From an uncultured Acetatifactor sp. (GTDB lineage Bacteria > Bacillota > Clostridia > Lachnospirales > Lachnospiraceae), in NCBI RefSeq assembly GCF_910585425.1, contig NZ_CAJUCP010000048.1, positions 1 to 47,284 of the forward strand: a stretch of 47,284 nucleotides of DNA. The letters are read 5' to 3'. The position numbers were made by a program, and so were the translations under genes. Of the stretch, positions 14,280-23,124 are shown piece after piece; within the stretch, counting starts at the first letter, position 1; each line of letters opens with the position of its first letter. The notes beneath the pieces were generated by a model. The model was given only the letters and a program-made list of their open reading frames with translations. It ran no database searches and was not told the origin of the DNA.

Positions 14280-15281
14280 TCAATCCTGCCCATGACCGAG
14301 CACGAATTCCCGCTTGATTTCCAGGAACTGCCTTACCTGCATCAGTATATAGAACAGGATGGCCCGGGCCTCGAATTCTTCCCTGGAATCCGGCAGAGGC
14401 TGGCTTTTCATTCCGGTCAGCAGGGCCTCCAGCTTCTCCAGCAGCCCCTCCACAGTGTTGTCCCGGCGGAAGTCCTCTCCAATCTCTCCCAGCAGCCCGG
14501 CCACCTGTTCCGCCTGTACCGGAAGATACCGGATCCGCCTGATGTTATCGTAAATCTCCCGCAGCACCATGCTCTGCTGCTCACGCATCGCAATATAGTC
14601 CAGTTCGTAGACGCTCTTCGCAAGCAATGTATTGCCATAGTCGGATACGGCGCAGGCTTTGGCCGCATGGAGCGCTTTCTTGAGCTCCGGGAAACAGTCC
14701 GGGTGGTATGCGTCTTTGTCTTCCTCCGGCAGCCACAGGGACATCCTGTGCAGAATCCCTTTCATCTGTCCGTCCGCCGCCTCCGCCAGCCTCTCGAACT
14801 CTCCCTGTCTCCTGCGCAGGTGCAGGTTCACCAAAATCCCCATCCCCGTGCCGATCAAAAGCAGCAGCACTTCATTGGCCACAAGCGAAAGCCCCATCTC
14901 CTGTTCCGCCAGGAAATGCGTCACCAGCACGGAATCCATGGCGATGGCCTCCGTCCATCCGGCGCAGATGCACAGCAGGGCGAAGAGGAAGAGATATGTG
15001 CCAAAGGCCCACAGGCCGTATCCCAGCAGGGCGAAGCTCAGCTTCGACAGGGCCAGGGCGCAGAGGAACGCAAGCCATCTGTTCCCGGCGCTTTTCAGGG
15101 TCTCCCGCTTGGTGTTCTGGATGCTCAGCACTGTGATGATCCCGGCGGTGGCGGAGTAGGCCAGGCCCAGCTCTCCCGCGAGCCCGATGGCCGCTACTGC
15201 CGCTGCCGCTATTTTCAGGCTTTTTATCAGTTGGGGCCCTCGCGGGTTTTTCAGTTTGTTGTGCAGTCCGGGCTTTCCCAT
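14280..15281 (-). CDS. Aromatic acid exporter family protein (ArAE_1/FUSC-like)
   Basis: A 333-residue membrane protein. The N-terminal half has about five to six hydrophobic helices starting at LIKSLKIAAAAVAAIGLAG and including SATAGIITVLSIQNTKRET, a signature of Gram-positive ArAE_1 proteins. The C-terminal half is soluble and helical (ArAE_1_C-like: LRRRQGEFERLAEAADGQMK and HAAKACAVSDYGNTL). Relatives are proposed efflux proteins for aromatic acids. The ATG at 15281 has GGAG 9 nt upstream; an in-frame TTG at 15299 would add TEKNA, whose DNA resembles a unit of the 18-bp repeat family. The gene is alone, followed by the repeat-containing gap. Confidence 0.85.
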   Translation of the reverse strand: MGKPGLHNKLKNPRGPQLIKSLKIAAAAVAAIGLAGELGLAYSATAGIITVLSIQNTKRETLKSAGNRWLAFLCALALSKLSFALLGYGLWAFGTYLFLFALLCICAGWTEAIAMDSVLVTHFLAEQEMGLSLVANEVLLLLIGTGMGILVNLHLRRRQGEFERLAEAADGQMKGILHRMSLWLPEEDKDAYHPDCFPELKKALHAAKACAVSDYGNTLLAKSVYELDYIAMREQQSMVLREIYDNIRRIRYLPVQAEQVAGLLGEIGEDFRRDNTVEGLLEKLEALLTGMKSQPLPDSREEFEARAILFYILMQVRQFLEIKREFVLGHGQD

Positions 15282-15370
15282 GGCATTCTTCTCCGTCAAA
15301 TGTTCATCGGCTATCTGCCGCAGCTCCCACCGTTGCCTCCTCCGCGGCCTCTCCCGGCAAGTCCTCCGTA

Positions 15371-15589
15371 TCAGACCGGAACATGGTATATCTCCACAGT
15401 CTCGCCGTCCTCATCCGCCGCGTCTTTGATGTATATGCCGCCGTTTCTCAGAATCGTCTTTGCCGAGCCGATATTGTCTTTCGCGCAGGTAATGATTATC
15501 GGATCGATTCCATACCCTTTCATGATCGGCAGGGCCATGGCCTGCCGCTTGTGCTCTATGGACGGCCTCACCAATTTCAGTTCTTCCAT
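15371..15589 (-). pseudogene. GNAT acetyltransferase remnant with internal deletion
   Basis: The N-terminus MEELKLVRPSIEHKRQAM matches the usual start of a ~175-residue GNAT family, and YGIDPIIITCAKDNIGSAK with TILRNGGIYI is the usual C-terminal acetyl-CoA-fold segment. The ~90 residues between them, including the Q/RxxGxG/A motif, are missing, leaving 72 codons. GGAGG precedes the start, so the remnant could still be translated, but it cannot be a working enzyme. Confidence 0.75.
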
Positions 15590-15615
15590 TCTTCCTCCCT
15601 GATTCATGATTTTCC

Positions 15616-15837
15616 TCAATCAAAACAGGCATTCCTCTCCAGCCACTTCGCCACCCCGTCCCGGTCGTTGCTGTCCACGATGCCTGTTGCGGCCTTTTTC
15701 AGCTCCGGCACGGCTTTCTCCACGGCATAGCATTCATCGGACAGCTCGAACATGGGGATGTCATTGACGGCATCCCCAAAGGAGACAATCCTGTCGCAGT
15801 TCCAGAGAGCCTTCAGGGACTTCCATAGTTTCGTCCT
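15616..15837 (-). pseudogene. C-terminal fragment of a Cof-type HAD phosphatase
   Basis: An open frame ending at 15616 encodes RIVSFGDAVNDIPMFELS followed by AVEKAVPELKKAATGIV and DRDGVAKWLE. This is the motif III/IV end of HAD-IIB (Cof) sugar phosphatases, including the GDAxND metal site. Nothing of the first ~190 residues remains; the frame closes upstream at a TAA (15838-15840). Beside the broken GNAT gene this marks a zone of gene decay. Confidence 0.7.
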
Positions 15838-15896
15838 TTACAGCTTTATAAGTAAATTCGTTTTCTGCCAATCATTTCTCTTATCATTTGATGATT

Positions 15897-16502
15897 TTAT
15901 ATAAGGCTATCATAAGAATTTTCCATTACATTGGGAAGGAAAGAATAAATATTACAACCACATTTTCCATCGAAATATTTTTTCAGTTCCATAAATGCTT
16001 TCCATTTAACTAACGTAAACTCAGGCAGACCATGTCTGAGCGCCACATCAACCAACCTTTTCTCCATGATACAGGCACCGTTTGGTAATGAGATCGCATC
16101 GCATAACTGAATTAGTTTGTCATAATCCTCATAGGCTGTTTCTTCGATATATTGATCCAAAAAGTTTTTTTGTTCTGCCGTACAATCATATTTTCCGAAG
16201 TATATGTCAGAATTATTGATTGGAAAGGAATGCGTCAGGCAAATACGTGCTATTTCTGGCTGATTTATGCTCATCATATAATCGTATCCATCAAAAATAT
16301 GCAATATTGCTTTATTTCCGGCTCTTCTGCCTATATCATGCAACAATCCCAGTATATATGCTTTGTCACTATCCATCCCCTTTATTCTATCTGCTATTAA
16401 GCGTGCATTTGTTGCCACTGAGATACTATGCATTTTCCAAGGTCCGAAATTCAATTCGGCACCTTTTTCCAATTCGTATTCAGCTTTCTGGATTGTCAGC
16501 AT
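15897..16502 (-). CDS. HD-domain hydrolase
   Basis: A 201-residue HD-superfamily phosphohydrolase. The metal ligands are visible: a first His in GPWKMHSISVATNARLIAD, the HD pair in ILGLLHDIGRRAG, a further His in ICLTHSFP and an Asp in LIQLCDAISLP. The family cleaves phosphoester bonds in nucleotides or second messengers; the substrate is unknown. The start has AAGGAG 8 nt upstream. The gene is markedly AT-richer than its neighbours, suggesting recent transfer, and it abuts the decayed GNAT/HAD genes. Confidence 0.8.
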   Translation of the reverse strand: MLTIQKAEYELEKGAELNFGPWKMHSISVATNARLIADRIKGMDSDKAYILGLLHDIGRRAGNKAILHIFDGYDYMMSINQPEIARICLTHSFPINNSDIYFGKYDCTAEQKNFLDQYIEETAYEDYDKLIQLCDAISLPNGACIMEKRLVDVALRHGLPEFTLVKWKAFMELKKYFDGKCGCNIYSFLPNVMENSYDSLI

Positions 16503-16642
16503 TATTTTTTCTCCTTGAAAGATTCCTATTGCTTACTAGCTTAGTTTTTAAGAAATGCCGTCACAGTATCTTCCCCAATTCTTATATTCCGTTACTCATT
16601 TGCTCTTATTTTTTCGCTACAATACCATCGGGAGTACATAAA

Positions 16643-17386
16643 CTAATCTGTCTTTATTTTTTCCACCCTCGCCTTTATCAGCAGCATCATAGGACGGCGC
16701 AGCTCGTCCTCCATCCCCGGAACGTCCATCATATCCTCAGGCGGCACCGCCTCCTCCAGGGCCTGGATTTCAAAACCGGCATCCAGCAGCCCCATCACAA
16801 TCTGCGTAAGGGTATGGTGCTGCTTCTTCACATCACAGCCCAAAAAGCGGGTCTTTCGTTCCCCGGGCAGGAAATAACCATCCACAGGCCAGTACCGCGG
16901 CTTTCCGTCCTCCGCATAGATCCAGTCCTGCCCCACCCCTGCCGTGAACACAGGATGCTCTATATTAAAGAGGAACGTTCCGCCAGGCTTACAGGTTCTG
17001 TACACCTTACGGAATACCTGTCCGATATCCTGGATATAATGCAGCGCCAGATTCGAGACCACGCAGTCCCATGCATTTTCCGGATATTCGTATTCCTCTA
17101 TGCCGCAGACCCGGTATTCTATCCGGCCGTCCGGGTTCCGGCTGCAGGCCTCTTCAATCATTTTCCGGCTCAAATCGATGCCCAGCACATGCTCCGCACC
17201 ATTCTCCACGGAGAATCTGCAGTGCCATCCATAGCCGCAGCCTAAGTCAAGGACGCTTTTCCCGTGAAGCGGCGGAAACAGGGGCTTCAACTGGTGCCAC
17301 TCCCCGGCTGCGCTCAGGCCTTCTTTGCTGCGGGGCATGTTGGCATATTCCTGAAAAAATTTTTCATTGTCATATTCGTTGTACAT
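16643..17386 (-). CDS. Class I SAM-dependent methyltransferase
   Basis: A 247-residue methyltransferase. Motif I is SVLDLGCGYGWHCRF, followed by VLGIDLSRKMIEEA (motif II acidic end), WDCVVSNLALHYIQD (motif IV) and CKPGGTFLFNIEHPVF (post-IV). This is the UbiE/Methyltransf_11 type pattern found in small-molecule methylases; the substrate is unknown. The start at 17386 is set by AAGGAG 8 nt upstream, although the frame stays open to 17494. A degenerate Cys-rich repeat array lies between this gene and the upstream HD gene. Confidence 0.88.
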   Translation of the reverse strand: MYNEYDNEKFFQEYANMPRSKEGLSAAGEWHQLKPLFPPLHGKSVLDLGCGYGWHCRFSVENGAEHVLGIDLSRKMIEEACSRNPDGRIEYRVCGIEEYEYPENAWDCVVSNLALHYIQDIGQVFRKVYRTCKPGGTFLFNIEHPVFTAGVGQDWIYAEDGKPRYWPVDGYFLPGERKTRFLGCDVKKQHHTLTQIVMGLLDAGFEIQALEEAVPPEDMMDVPGMEDELRRPMMLLIKARVEKIKTD

Positions 17387-17498
17387 AACCTGTGCTCCTT
17401 CCCCATTGTCATTTCCCCTCTCGGGCAGGCTCCAATTCCTTATGAAGCGTTTTGCGGATTCATTTCCCAGCCTGCGCCATAGACGATTGTGCAACCAT

Positions 17499-17665
17499 GG
17501 TCAACAGGCGGTCTTCACCTGGGTCATCGCTCCACATATGTCACAGACCTCACAGCCATGGTCAAAGGGCGGGCTTCACCTGAAATTTCGCCTTACATAT
17601 TCCGCATCCCTTACAGCCATAGCACACGGCGGGCACCCGGAAGTCATCCCACATACGCCCGGAGC
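17499..17665 (-). repeat. Three degenerate ~62-bp tandem repeats encoding Cys-x2-Cys-x2-Cys peptides
   Basis: On the minus strand, two adjacent units can be read as GCEVCDICGAMTQVKTAC-stop and GCKGCGICKAKFQVKPAL-stop, with aligned DNA (ATGGCTGT, ATATGT, CAGGTGAAG, CCGCC). A third partial unit overlaps the 3' end of the HD gene and supplies its last residues (AYVG). The units have no obvious own start or ribosome site except ATG-like positions. Function is unknown. Confidence 0.55.
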
Positions 17666-18321
17666 ATTGCCGTGCCTTTCTGCTGCGTTTCACTCACTTC
17701 CTGCAGCATACTGCTGTAAAAGGCCACGGCAGCCTGTCTCCTCCCAGCCGCAATCTCCGCGCCCCGGGCCGTATAGAATTTATCGTACAGTCCCTCCAGC
17801 TTGTATTTGTATTCCTGAAAAAAGGAGAAACCCCCATCCCCTGTCCCATCGCAGACGCTTCCGTCCGGCAGCACTGTGTACAAAGGCTCCGAGACCTGCC
17901 CCTTGTAGACCAGCGTCCTGGCAATGCCGATGGCGCCGGTCACGTCCACCTTGTCCGCGTCGAACAGTATCTTCGCCTCTATGGTCGTGGGCCGGTTGCC
18001 CTTTCTATAGCGGTGGGACGCAATGCATTCCCTCACACGGGCCGCGAAGCCTTCCGGGAAACCATGTTCTGCCAGGAAACGATAAGCCTTCTCCGCTCCG
18101 GCCTGGGCATGGCATACTTCGGGATTCTCAAACTGCTCCCGGCGGCCTATGTCGTGCAGCAGGCAGGCGCAGATCAGCACGTCCCTGTCCACTTCCTCTT
18201 CCGTCCCGGCAATGTCCAGGGCGGTGTACAGGACCCGGTAGATATGCTCCTTGTCGTGGGCGCTGTCCTCCATACAGGACAGCATGTAGCTTTCCAGCAA
18301 ATCATATGTTTCTTTTGTCAT
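17644..18321 (-). CDS. HD-domain phosphohydrolase (predicted nucleotidase-like)
   Basis: A 225-residue HD protein: HDKEHIYRVLYTALDIA supplies the first His, ICACLLHDIGRRE the HD pair (about residues 56-57), IASHRYRKG another His, and ILFDADKVD the final Asp. The layout resembles YfbR/YpgQ-like small HD hydrolases. AAGGAGAGG precedes the start ATG. The last codons fall inside a tandem repeat unit. The CmpB-like remnant lies directly upstream (18355-18474). Confidence 0.85.
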   Translation of the reverse strand: MTKETYDLLESYMLSCMEDSAHDKEHIYRVLYTALDIAGTEEEVDRDVLICACLLHDIGRREQFENPEVCHAQAGAEKAYRFLAEHGFPEGFAARVRECIASHRYRKGNRPTTIEAKILFDADKVDVTGAIGIARTLVYKGQVSEPLYTVLPDGSVCDGTGDGGFSFFQEYKYKLEGLYDKFYTARGAEIAAGRRQAAVAFYSSMLQEVSETQQKGTAMLRAYVG

Positions 18322-18354
18322 TGTTCCTCTCCTTAAGGGACATTTTTCCGGCGA

Positions 18355-18474
18355 TTATCTGTGGGCTTTGAATATCAGCATCGGCTCATCGCCCTCCTGG
18401 TTTTTCCGATATGTCCAGGCCCTTCCTGCGGACATCGCCAGATCCACGACAAAGGCAATGCCGAATACGTCCAA
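18355..18474 (-). pseudogene. C-terminal remnant of a CmpB-like membrane protein gene
   Basis: The frame encodes AFVVDLAMSAGRAWTYRKNQ followed by EGDEPMLIFKAHR and a stop. It aligns over about 38 residues with the C-terminus of the intact protein at 42606-43175 (AFVIDLAASARRAWAYRKSQ, EGDGLRLVFKAHR). The rest of the gene is gone. It is the relic of a paralogue truncated next to the EndoQ-UvrD gene. Confidence 0.85.
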
Positions 18475-18538
18475 TGGTCTTTATTTTATCATATTCCACA
18501 TCAACATGCCATTCCAATTTACAGAATCTCTCCCCGGG

Positions 18539-21500
18539 TCACATCAGGTCGAACAGGCTCATCTGTACGGCCTGCATCTCTTCCTCTTTCTCCGCCTGTT
18601 CCCGGCTGACGCATTCCGCGGGAAGCTCCTGCAGGAACGGAGAGCTTTCCTTTCCGCTTACCAGAATCAGCTCTTCCCGGGCCCTGGTCATGCCCACGTA
18701 GCACAGGCGCCGCTCTTCCTCCATATCCGCATCGCCTCCGCCGAATTCCAGCGGGAACCGCCCCCTGTCCATGCCATACAGGAAGACTACGGGGAATTCC
18801 AGTCCCTTGGAGCCATGGAGCGTCATCAGGGTCACCGCGTCCGCCGTGAACTTCCTGCCGCCGTTTCTCCTGACGTCCCCGTCCTCGCCAAAGGAAAGGG
18901 TCTGGAGGAAACTCTCCATGGTGGGATACAGGACTGACATATCTGTCAGTTTCTTCATGGTATCCGGATTTTCGGGACGCACATCCCCGCTCCACTCCTC
19001 CAGAAGCTTTACGGGACGGGATTTCCTGACTTTTTTCCGGTATTTTTCCACGAGCAGTTCAATCCCCTCCTCCCGGCCCTCTCCCAGAACAGGGCCCAGG
19101 AGCCTGCGGCAGAGCGCCTCCGCCGCTTCCTCATTTGGGTACAGGACATGGCGGAAGAAGTACAGCGCTGCCCGCGCCTCCCGCTCCCGCAGGAAATCCT
19201 CCCGCCCTGCCACCAGATAGGGAATCCCCTCCTGTCGGAGGCATTTCTCCAGGAGGGCCGCCTGTCTGTGGGTGCGGTATAGCACTGCCATATCGGAAAA
19301 TCCCCTCACTGCACGGTTCTCCCCGGCGCCCCTTTGATCCGTGTCCAGCATGTCGATACCGCCAATCTGGCGGGTGATTTCCTTGGCCACGAAAATCGCC
19401 TCTCTGCGCTCGTCCTCCGCGGACACCATCCGCACGGGAAGCCCTGGGCTGCATTCTCCATGTTCCGCGTACCCTGCCATGGCTTTCATCCTGCGCACCT
19501 GTCCTGTGTTGTGGGAGATTACCCCAAGAGCGGCGTTCAGGATCGACGGGGCGCAGCGGTAGTTTTCCTCCAGGCGGATGGTCACAAGGTCCGGGCGCTC
19601 TTCTTCCAGCCTGGAGAAGACCTTCGGGTCGCAGCCACGGAAGCCGTAGATGGACTGGTCCGGGTCTCCGATGACGAAGAGCTCCCTGCCGCCCCGGCTC
19701 CATTCCCTCACCAGACGGTACTGGAGCGGATTGACGTCCTGGAACTCGTCGATGAGCAGATAGGAGAAAGGCCTGCGCTGGGGCACGTCCTCCGGCAGCT
19801 CTTCCAGGCGATGTATGGTTTCCAGCAAAAGGTCGTCATAGTCCAGCGCCCCGGCCTGGCGGAGCAGCTTCTGGTAGTGCTGGTACATGCATGGGCTCTT
19901 TCGGTCATCGGGCTCGGCGTCATTCCCACACAGGCCGTTCTTCTCCTTTGACAGCTCCTGCAGGAATTTCTTCGGCGCTTCTTTGCGGTCAAATTCCCGG
20001 AGGGTCTTCTCTGCCAGCTCCATCTGCAGGCCCTCGTCCGCCACCACAAAGGAAAGTCCCGCCTCCTGCAGGAAGCGGCTGCAGATGGCGTGGAATGTGC
20101 CGATCTGTATGTCTGATGTCCTCCTGCCCAGACGGTTTTCGGAAAGCCGGCCCGGCCGGCCCTTTGCGACGACCGTTATGTCTTCTATCCTGACCCGCAT
20201 CTCCTCCGCCGCTTTATTGGTGAAGGTCACTGCCGTGATTTCTTCCGGCGTGATTCCTCTCTCGGCCAGGAGCTGGCAGAGTCTGGCAATCAGCGTCCTG
20301 GTCTTGCCTGCTCCCGGCCCGGCTATGACCGCCACGCTGCGCCCCACCCTTTCCACGGCGTCCTGCTGGCGCTGGTTCAGGCTGTCTGTCCTCCGGGCGA
20401 TAGTCTCTGTCTCTGTTCCGGATTCTGGCTTTCGGAGGGCAATCTCTTCCGCTTTCTCGGTTTCTATCTGTTGGTCAAAAGCTTCCGGAACCTGCTTCTT
20501 GCCAGACCCTTTCTTCATCACTTGCAGCTCTTCAGCCGTGAAAAAGTTCATCTGCCCTTCCAGGCTGCTGATGTCCTCCGGGGAGAGCAGTCCAATTTTG
20601 CCATATTCTCCGTCAAAGCCCGGGGTGCGCTCTACCTTTCCCTCCCGCAGCCGCCGTATGCCCTCCGCCACCAGAGGCCCTGCCGCCTTTCGGATATCCT
20701 CCACCGGAACTTCCCGCAGGATGGCGAACTCCGGCCCCAAAGCGCCTGTCATCCGCTCATAGGTCTCCGCGGCCTTTTTCCCTGCGGCGGAAATCCCCAT
20801 AGAGGCTCCAATCACCTCGGGAAGGGGCACCAGGCTCTCGAAAGGCCGCCCTGTCGGCAGGACGAAGCCCTCCTCTCTGTCCGCAAGCTGTTCTATCCGG
20901 TTCAGCACGCCGATGGTTATCTTCTTGCCGCAGACCGGGCATTTGTTCCCGTATCCGGCCGTCTCCCGGGGGCTGATGCACAGTCCGCATTTCCTGTGCC
21001 CGTCAAAATGGTACTTCCCCTCCTCCGGGAAGAATTCGATGGTGCCCGCCAGGCCTTTTCCCTCCTGAATGGCCCCTGCCAGGTTTGGATAGGACAGCTC
21101 CATGTCGAAGAGATTGGCTTCCCGCCCCAGCTTTCCCGGGGAATGGGCATCGGAGTTGGAAATCAGGTGGAATCTGTCCAGCGCGGCCACCCGCCAGTTC
21201 ATGGGCGGGTCGGAGGAGAGGCCTGTCTCCAGGGCACGGATATGGGGCGTCAGGTCTTCGAAGCACTCTTCTATGGCATCGAAGCCGGAAAAAGCCCCGA
21301 ACAGGGAGAAATGGGGCGTCCAGATGTGGGCGGGCACATAGACTGCCTCCGGGGCGGTCTCCAGCATGATTTCCAGTAAATCCCTGCAGGGGATCCCCAG
21401 GATGGGGCGTCCGTCAGAATGGATGTTCCCGATCAGCTCCAGCCGCCTGGCAAGGCTTTCCGCCGCTTCCAGCCCGGGCAGGATGAGCAGGCTGTGCACT

Positions 21501-21802
21501 TTTCTCACGCGGTCTCCCTTTTTGTAGATGGAGCTGATCTCCCCGGTGACCACGAAGCGGGGCTGTATGCCGCTGTCCCCGGCTCCCCCCATGCGGTATT
21601 CCTTTTTCAGCACGTAGAGGCCGTCCTCGGCGGGTTCCAGCTTCTCTTTCAGCTCCTCCCGCCAGGCCGGGTGGGTGAAGTCCCCTGTGCCCAGGATGTG
21701 GATTCCTTTTTTCCTTGCCCACAGATCCAGATGCTCCGGGGTACAGTCTTTGCTGGTCGCCCTGGAGTATCTGGAGTGGATGTGCAGATCTCCTATGTAC
21801 AT
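18539..21802 (-). CDS. EndoQ (PHP-type endonuclease)-UvrD helicase fusion
   Basis: A 1087-residue fusion. Residues 1 to ~430 are an endonuclease Q-like PHP domain: DLHIHSRYSRATS, GTGDFTHPAW, VPAHIWTPHFSLFG, SNSDAHSPGKLG and a zinc knuckle KCGLCIS...KCPVCGKK. EndoQ nicks DNA 5' of deaminated bases and abasic sites. Residues ~465-1087 are a UvrD/Rep SF1A helicase: Walker A AGPGAGKTRTL, motif II LLIDEFQDVNPLQ, PDQSIYGFRG, TLMTLHGSKGLEFPVVFLYG and VGMTRAREELILVSG. The fusion implies that nicking at a damaged base is coupled to strand unwinding. GAGG lies 4 nt before the ATG. The arrangement is continuous with no frameshift. Confidence 0.92.
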   Translation of the reverse strand: MYIGDLHIHSRYSRATSKDCTPEHLDLWARKKGIHILGTGDFTHPAWREELKEKLEPAEDGLYVLKKEYRMGGAGDSGIQPRFVVTGEISSIYKKGDRVRKVHSLLILPGLEAAESLARRLELIGNIHSDGRPILGIPCRDLLEIMLETAPEAVYVPAHIWTPHFSLFGAFSGFDAIEECFEDLTPHIRALETGLSSDPPMNWRVAALDRFHLISNSDAHSPGKLGREANLFDMELSYPNLAGAIQEGKGLAGTIEFFPEEGKYHFDGHRKCGLCISPRETAGYGNKCPVCGKKITIGVLNRIEQLADREEGFVLPTGRPFESLVPLPEVIGASMGISAAGKKAAETYERMTGALGPEFAILREVPVEDIRKAAGPLVAEGIRRLREGKVERTPGFDGEYGKIGLLSPEDISSLEGQMNFFTAEELQVMKKGSGKKQVPEAFDQQIETEKAEEIALRKPESGTETETIARRTDSLNQRQQDAVERVGRSVAVIAGPGAGKTRTLIARLCQLLAERGITPEEITAVTFTNKAAEEMRVRIEDITVVAKGRPGRLSENRLGRRTSDIQIGTFHAICSRFLQEAGLSFVVADEGLQMELAEKTLREFDRKEAPKKFLQELSKEKNGLCGNDAEPDDRKSPCMYQHYQKLLRQAGALDYDDLLLETIHRLEELPEDVPQRRPFSYLLIDEFQDVNPLQYRLVREWSRGGRELFVIGDPDQSIYGFRGCDPKVFSRLEEERPDLVTIRLEENYRCAPSILNAALGVISHNTGQVRRMKAMAGYAEHGECSPGLPVRMVSAEDERREAIFVAKEITRQIGGIDMLDTDQRGAGENRAVRGFSDMAVLYRTHRQAALLEKCLRQEGIPYLVAGREDFLREREARAALYFFRHVLYPNEEAAEALCRRLLGPVLGEGREEGIELLVEKYRKKVRKSRPVKLLEEWSGDVRPENPDTMKKLTDMSVLYPTMESFLQTLSFGEDGDVRRNGGRKFTADAVTLMTLHGSKGLEFPVVFLYGMDRGRFPLEFGGGDADMEEERRLCYVGMTRAREELILVSGKESSPFLQELPAECVSREQAEKEEEMQAVQMSLFDLM

Positions 21803-21988
21803 TTCTCCTCACATTCTGCCGCCTGATGGGCAGCTTATTGGCGGATGCTGTCTCCTGTGGTTAGTCGGAACTATCCCGGGTAATCGTCCGCCGCGTTGAT
21901 TGCCGGGTTCAGCCAGCATCCTTGTCGAAGTCCCTGCAGACATCCGGTCTCATGAAGCAACGGGGGCTCTTTGTCTGCTTTATGGTGC

Positions 21989-23086
21989 TCACCTGTCATC
22001 CTCCGGATGGGACAATCTACGCTGCCCCCGGCACACAGCCATCTTCCTCCGCCCCGCCAAAAACGGAAAGAACCTGTTGATTATCATGATACAGGGTACT
22101 TCCAGAATCAATACGATCCCTATTACATTCACGAAGAAGCAGACGCGATTCAATCTGGGGATGTAATCATTCACCCAGTAGGCCAGAACATGGCCATAAT
22201 AGACAAAATAAAAATCCATATGCGTAGCCATTACGATCAGGCTGTTTTTCCCATAAAAGAGAAGGGGCTTGAATGGCTTTGAATTTTTGCAGATAAGCAG
22301 CAGCCCTACCGAGGAAAGCATCACAGACAAATACTCCAATGCCGGAATCCGGCCCATCACCATGGTGCGGAAATCAACGCTGCCGTTTGCCATGCTCAAG
22401 GGAATCCCCCCGAGGAACAGGCATATCCCGCCAATCATCTGGCCCGCCGAAAACGCTCCGCCCTTTTCCCAGAAATCGCGGTATCTCTCAAACAGGTAAT
22501 AGCCCGCGCAAATAAGAGGCAGGGCATAGGCTGCCCGCAAAAAGGTGCGCATAAAGTCTGACAACATCAAAATCCCTATGGAAGCCACGGCGCCCTGCTC
22601 TATGAGAAGAGCATTCCCCATATATGACACTACTGTCAAAATCAAGCTGATAAGGCAGGTGCCAACCATGGAAAGCCGCTTCACTGTAAGGAGAAAAACG
22701 CATTCCGCTATAAAAAGCGCTGGGAGAAACCAGGCCACGGAGCCTCCCTTGAGGGTGACGAAGGCCAGCATGCTCCCCCGTACTATCTCCCAATCGTAAA
22801 TCCCGTTCCTCCATTCCCTGATAAGCAAAGCAATATAAATCAGGCTAAAACCCAGAAAGGGAATCATCAATGAGCGGCCTTTCCGGCAGAGGAGCTCTTT
22901 CATGCCCCTTTCCTTTTCCCTGCCATGGCTCATCAGCATCCCGGAAATCAGGAAAAAGAGGGGCAGGGCGAAGGAAGAGAGCCACCCCACCACCCTCTCG
23001 GGCATGGTGGAGGAATGCATAATAACAATCCCTATGATTCCTGCCCCTTTCGCCATATCCATGTATTCCAGGCGCTTTTTCCCCAT
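21989..23086 (-). CDS. Acyltransferase family 3 membrane protein
   Basis: A 365-residue polytopic protein of the Acyl_transf_3 (PF01757) family. The N-terminal signature RLEYMDMAKGAGIIGIVIMH carries the conserved His, followed by ALPLFFLISGMLMSHG. About ten transmembrane helices run through the rest. Members O-acetylate or acylate cell-surface sugars and lipids; the substrate cannot be told. The ATG at 23086 has AAGGAG 8 nt upstream. It starts 38 bp after the methyltransferase stop and is probably co-transcribed with it. Between its stop and the EndoQ-UvrD gene, 21803-21988 shows nothing recognisable. Confidence 0.88.
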   Translation of the reverse strand: MGKKRLEYMDMAKGAGIIGIVIMHSSTMPERVVGWLSSFALPLFFLISGMLMSHGREKERGMKELLCRKGRSLMIPFLGFSLIYIALLIREWRNGIYDWEIVRGSMLAFVTLKGGSVAWFLPALFIAECVFLLTVKRLSMVGTCLISLILTVVSYMGNALLIEQGAVASIGILMLSDFMRTFLRAAYALPLICAGYYLFERYRDFWEKGGAFSAGQMIGGICLFLGGIPLSMANGSVDFRTMVMGRIPALEYLSVMLSSVGLLLICKNSKPFKPLLFYGKNSLIVMATHMDFYFVYYGHVLAYWVNDYIPRLNRVCFFVNVIGIVLILEVPCIMIINRFFPFLAGRRKMAVCRGQRRLSHPEDDR

Positions 23087-23124
23087 AGCCTTGTCTCCTT
23101 GTGCGCAGGACTCTCCCGGCTTTC

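Noticed and set aside
13668..15602. 644-codon plus-strand frame
   Set aside because: It spans the intergenic repeat and the complement of the aromatic acid exporter; no ribosome site and no domain.
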